Positions 28,009 to 28,632 of a DNA stretch of 28,632 bases are shown here, one piece after another. The stretch is from a virus. The first letter of the stretch is position 1. Each line of letters begins with the position of its first letter. A model generated the notes under the pieces. It searched no databases. It saw only the letters and a program-made list of their open reading frames with translations, and was not told the DNA's origin. The stretch covers positions 1-28,632 of IMG/VR virus record IMGVR_UViG_3300035438_002148; one strand, 5' to 3'. The position numbers and the translations under genes were made by a program.

Positions 28009-28632
28009 TGAGTAGCTTTAATCGAATATATAGTATAACTATATCACCTAATCTTTTAATAGAAGATCTTAAAATCAAATTTGAGATTAAAAAAAGCTTA
28101 GAAACTAAGAATAATTATTCTAAGATTGATATTTATAATTTGTCTCAAAAAGATAGAAACGCTATTAGCAGTGAGCAATATGCTTTATTTAAAATGAAGT
28201 GTGGTTATTCCGAAGATCAAGGTTTAATTAACGTAGCACAGGGCAATGTTAGTGATGTAATACATTCTACATCTGTGCCAGATATCATAACTACAATATA
28301 TTCTAAAGATGGTTTTAGCGCTATAAAGAATAATTATATTCAGCTGTCTTTTAGTGAGAACACATCTATACAAACTATAACAGATAAAATAATTCAAAAA
28401 ATAAATTTACCTATTAGGTTTTCAAACTTAGAAAATAAAACTATAAAGAATGGATATAGTTTTATTGGAACAGTATCTGAAGCTCTAAACGATCTTGGTA
28501 ATCAATATGATTTTGATTGGTCTATACAAAATGGAGAAATACAGATTTTAACAAAAAATTCTTCTACTAACTTTCAAGCTTTTTTATTATCGCCAGAAAC
28601 TGGGTTAATTGAAAACCCAACTAGAACTATTA
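28008..28632 (+). CDS. Baseplate hub protein, N-terminal part (cut by window end)
   Basis: ATG 28008 overlaps the preceding stop (TAATG). 208 codons remain open at the right edge. Begins MSSFNRIYSITISPNLLIED and includes DLGNQYDFDWSIQNGEIQIL and the characteristic SPETGLIENPTRT near residue 200, a hallmark of tail hub proteins of the gp27/gpD-like type that hold the central spike. The gene continues beyond the window. Confident for class, not for exact family. Confidence 0.75.
   Translation, partial: MSSFNRIYSITISPNLLIEDLKIKFEIKKSLETKNNYSKIDIYNLSQKDRNAISSEQYALFKMKCGYSEDQGLINVAQGNVSDVIHSTSVPDIITTIYSKDGFSAIKNNYIQLSFSENTSIQTITDKIIQKINLPIRFSNLENKTIKNGYSFIGTVSEALNDLGNQYDFDWSIQNGEIQILTKNSSTNFQAFLLSPETGLIENPTRTI

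Overview
The window is about 28.6 kb of a tailed phage or prophage with a contractile tail, from a very AT-rich genome. By eye most of it is under 30% GC, while the minus-strand block at the left end is near 40%. The host cannot be named from this sequence. Low GC, several ankyrin-repeat genes and two Xre repressor-like proteins of a kind common in alphaproteobacteria suggest an intracellular alphaproteobacterium (Rickettsiales or Holosporales type). That is inference. I saw no integrase, tRNA, CRISPR, insertion sequence, large terminase, major capsid, DNA polymerase or recognisable endolysin. The element therefore continues beyond both ends.

Layout. (1) Positions 1-3345, minus strand: small membrane protein, DUF1073-type portal, coiled-coil virion protein, and the start of a second virion fibre-like protein, coupled by 4-base overlaps or near-contiguous starts. 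(2) 3540-5260, plus: an ankyrin gene and two small unknowns behind a strong promoter, closed by a long hairpin. (3) 5353-8410, control and replication: two Xre-type regulators flank a divergent replication initiator-like gene that carries three perfect DnaA boxes inside its coding sequence, so the origin is probably in the gene, as in lambda O. (4) 8456-11302: DNA-processing genes, including a Cas4/RecB-like DUF2800 nuclease and a DUF2815 ssDNA-binding protein. (5) 11376-15311: accessory island with four more ankyrin genes, small membrane proteins, a VRR-NUC nuclease and unknowns. Most are joined by a nearly invariant stop-start junction, AAAGGTAAATGATATG. (6) 15308-18832: ClpP-like protease, tandem ribbon-helix-helix protein, membrane protein, HTH protein and SNF2-type helicase. 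(7) 18829-22466: HEAT-like acidic-tailed protein, a run of small membrane proteins and a full-length MFS transporter. (8) 22478-28632: neck and tail genes in the order head-completion, neck/tail terminator, DUF3383 sheath, DUF3277 tube, tail assembly chaperone with a -1 frameshift extension, tape measure, Dit-like baseplate protein, Pam3 gp18-like plug, baseplate hub (cut by the window end).

How it fits together. The regulators probably control two divergent programmes: a leftward head programme and a rightward early-to-tail programme. Six plus-strand promoters share a TTGACA-like -35 box, a spacer of exactly 17 bases and a TATA-like -10 box. The best leads are the origin inside the initiator gene, the repeated stop-start junction that links ankyrin and other accessory genes, the tail-chaperone frameshift that a plain ORF search misses, and an unnamed two-member family (8456-8797 and 14817-15311).
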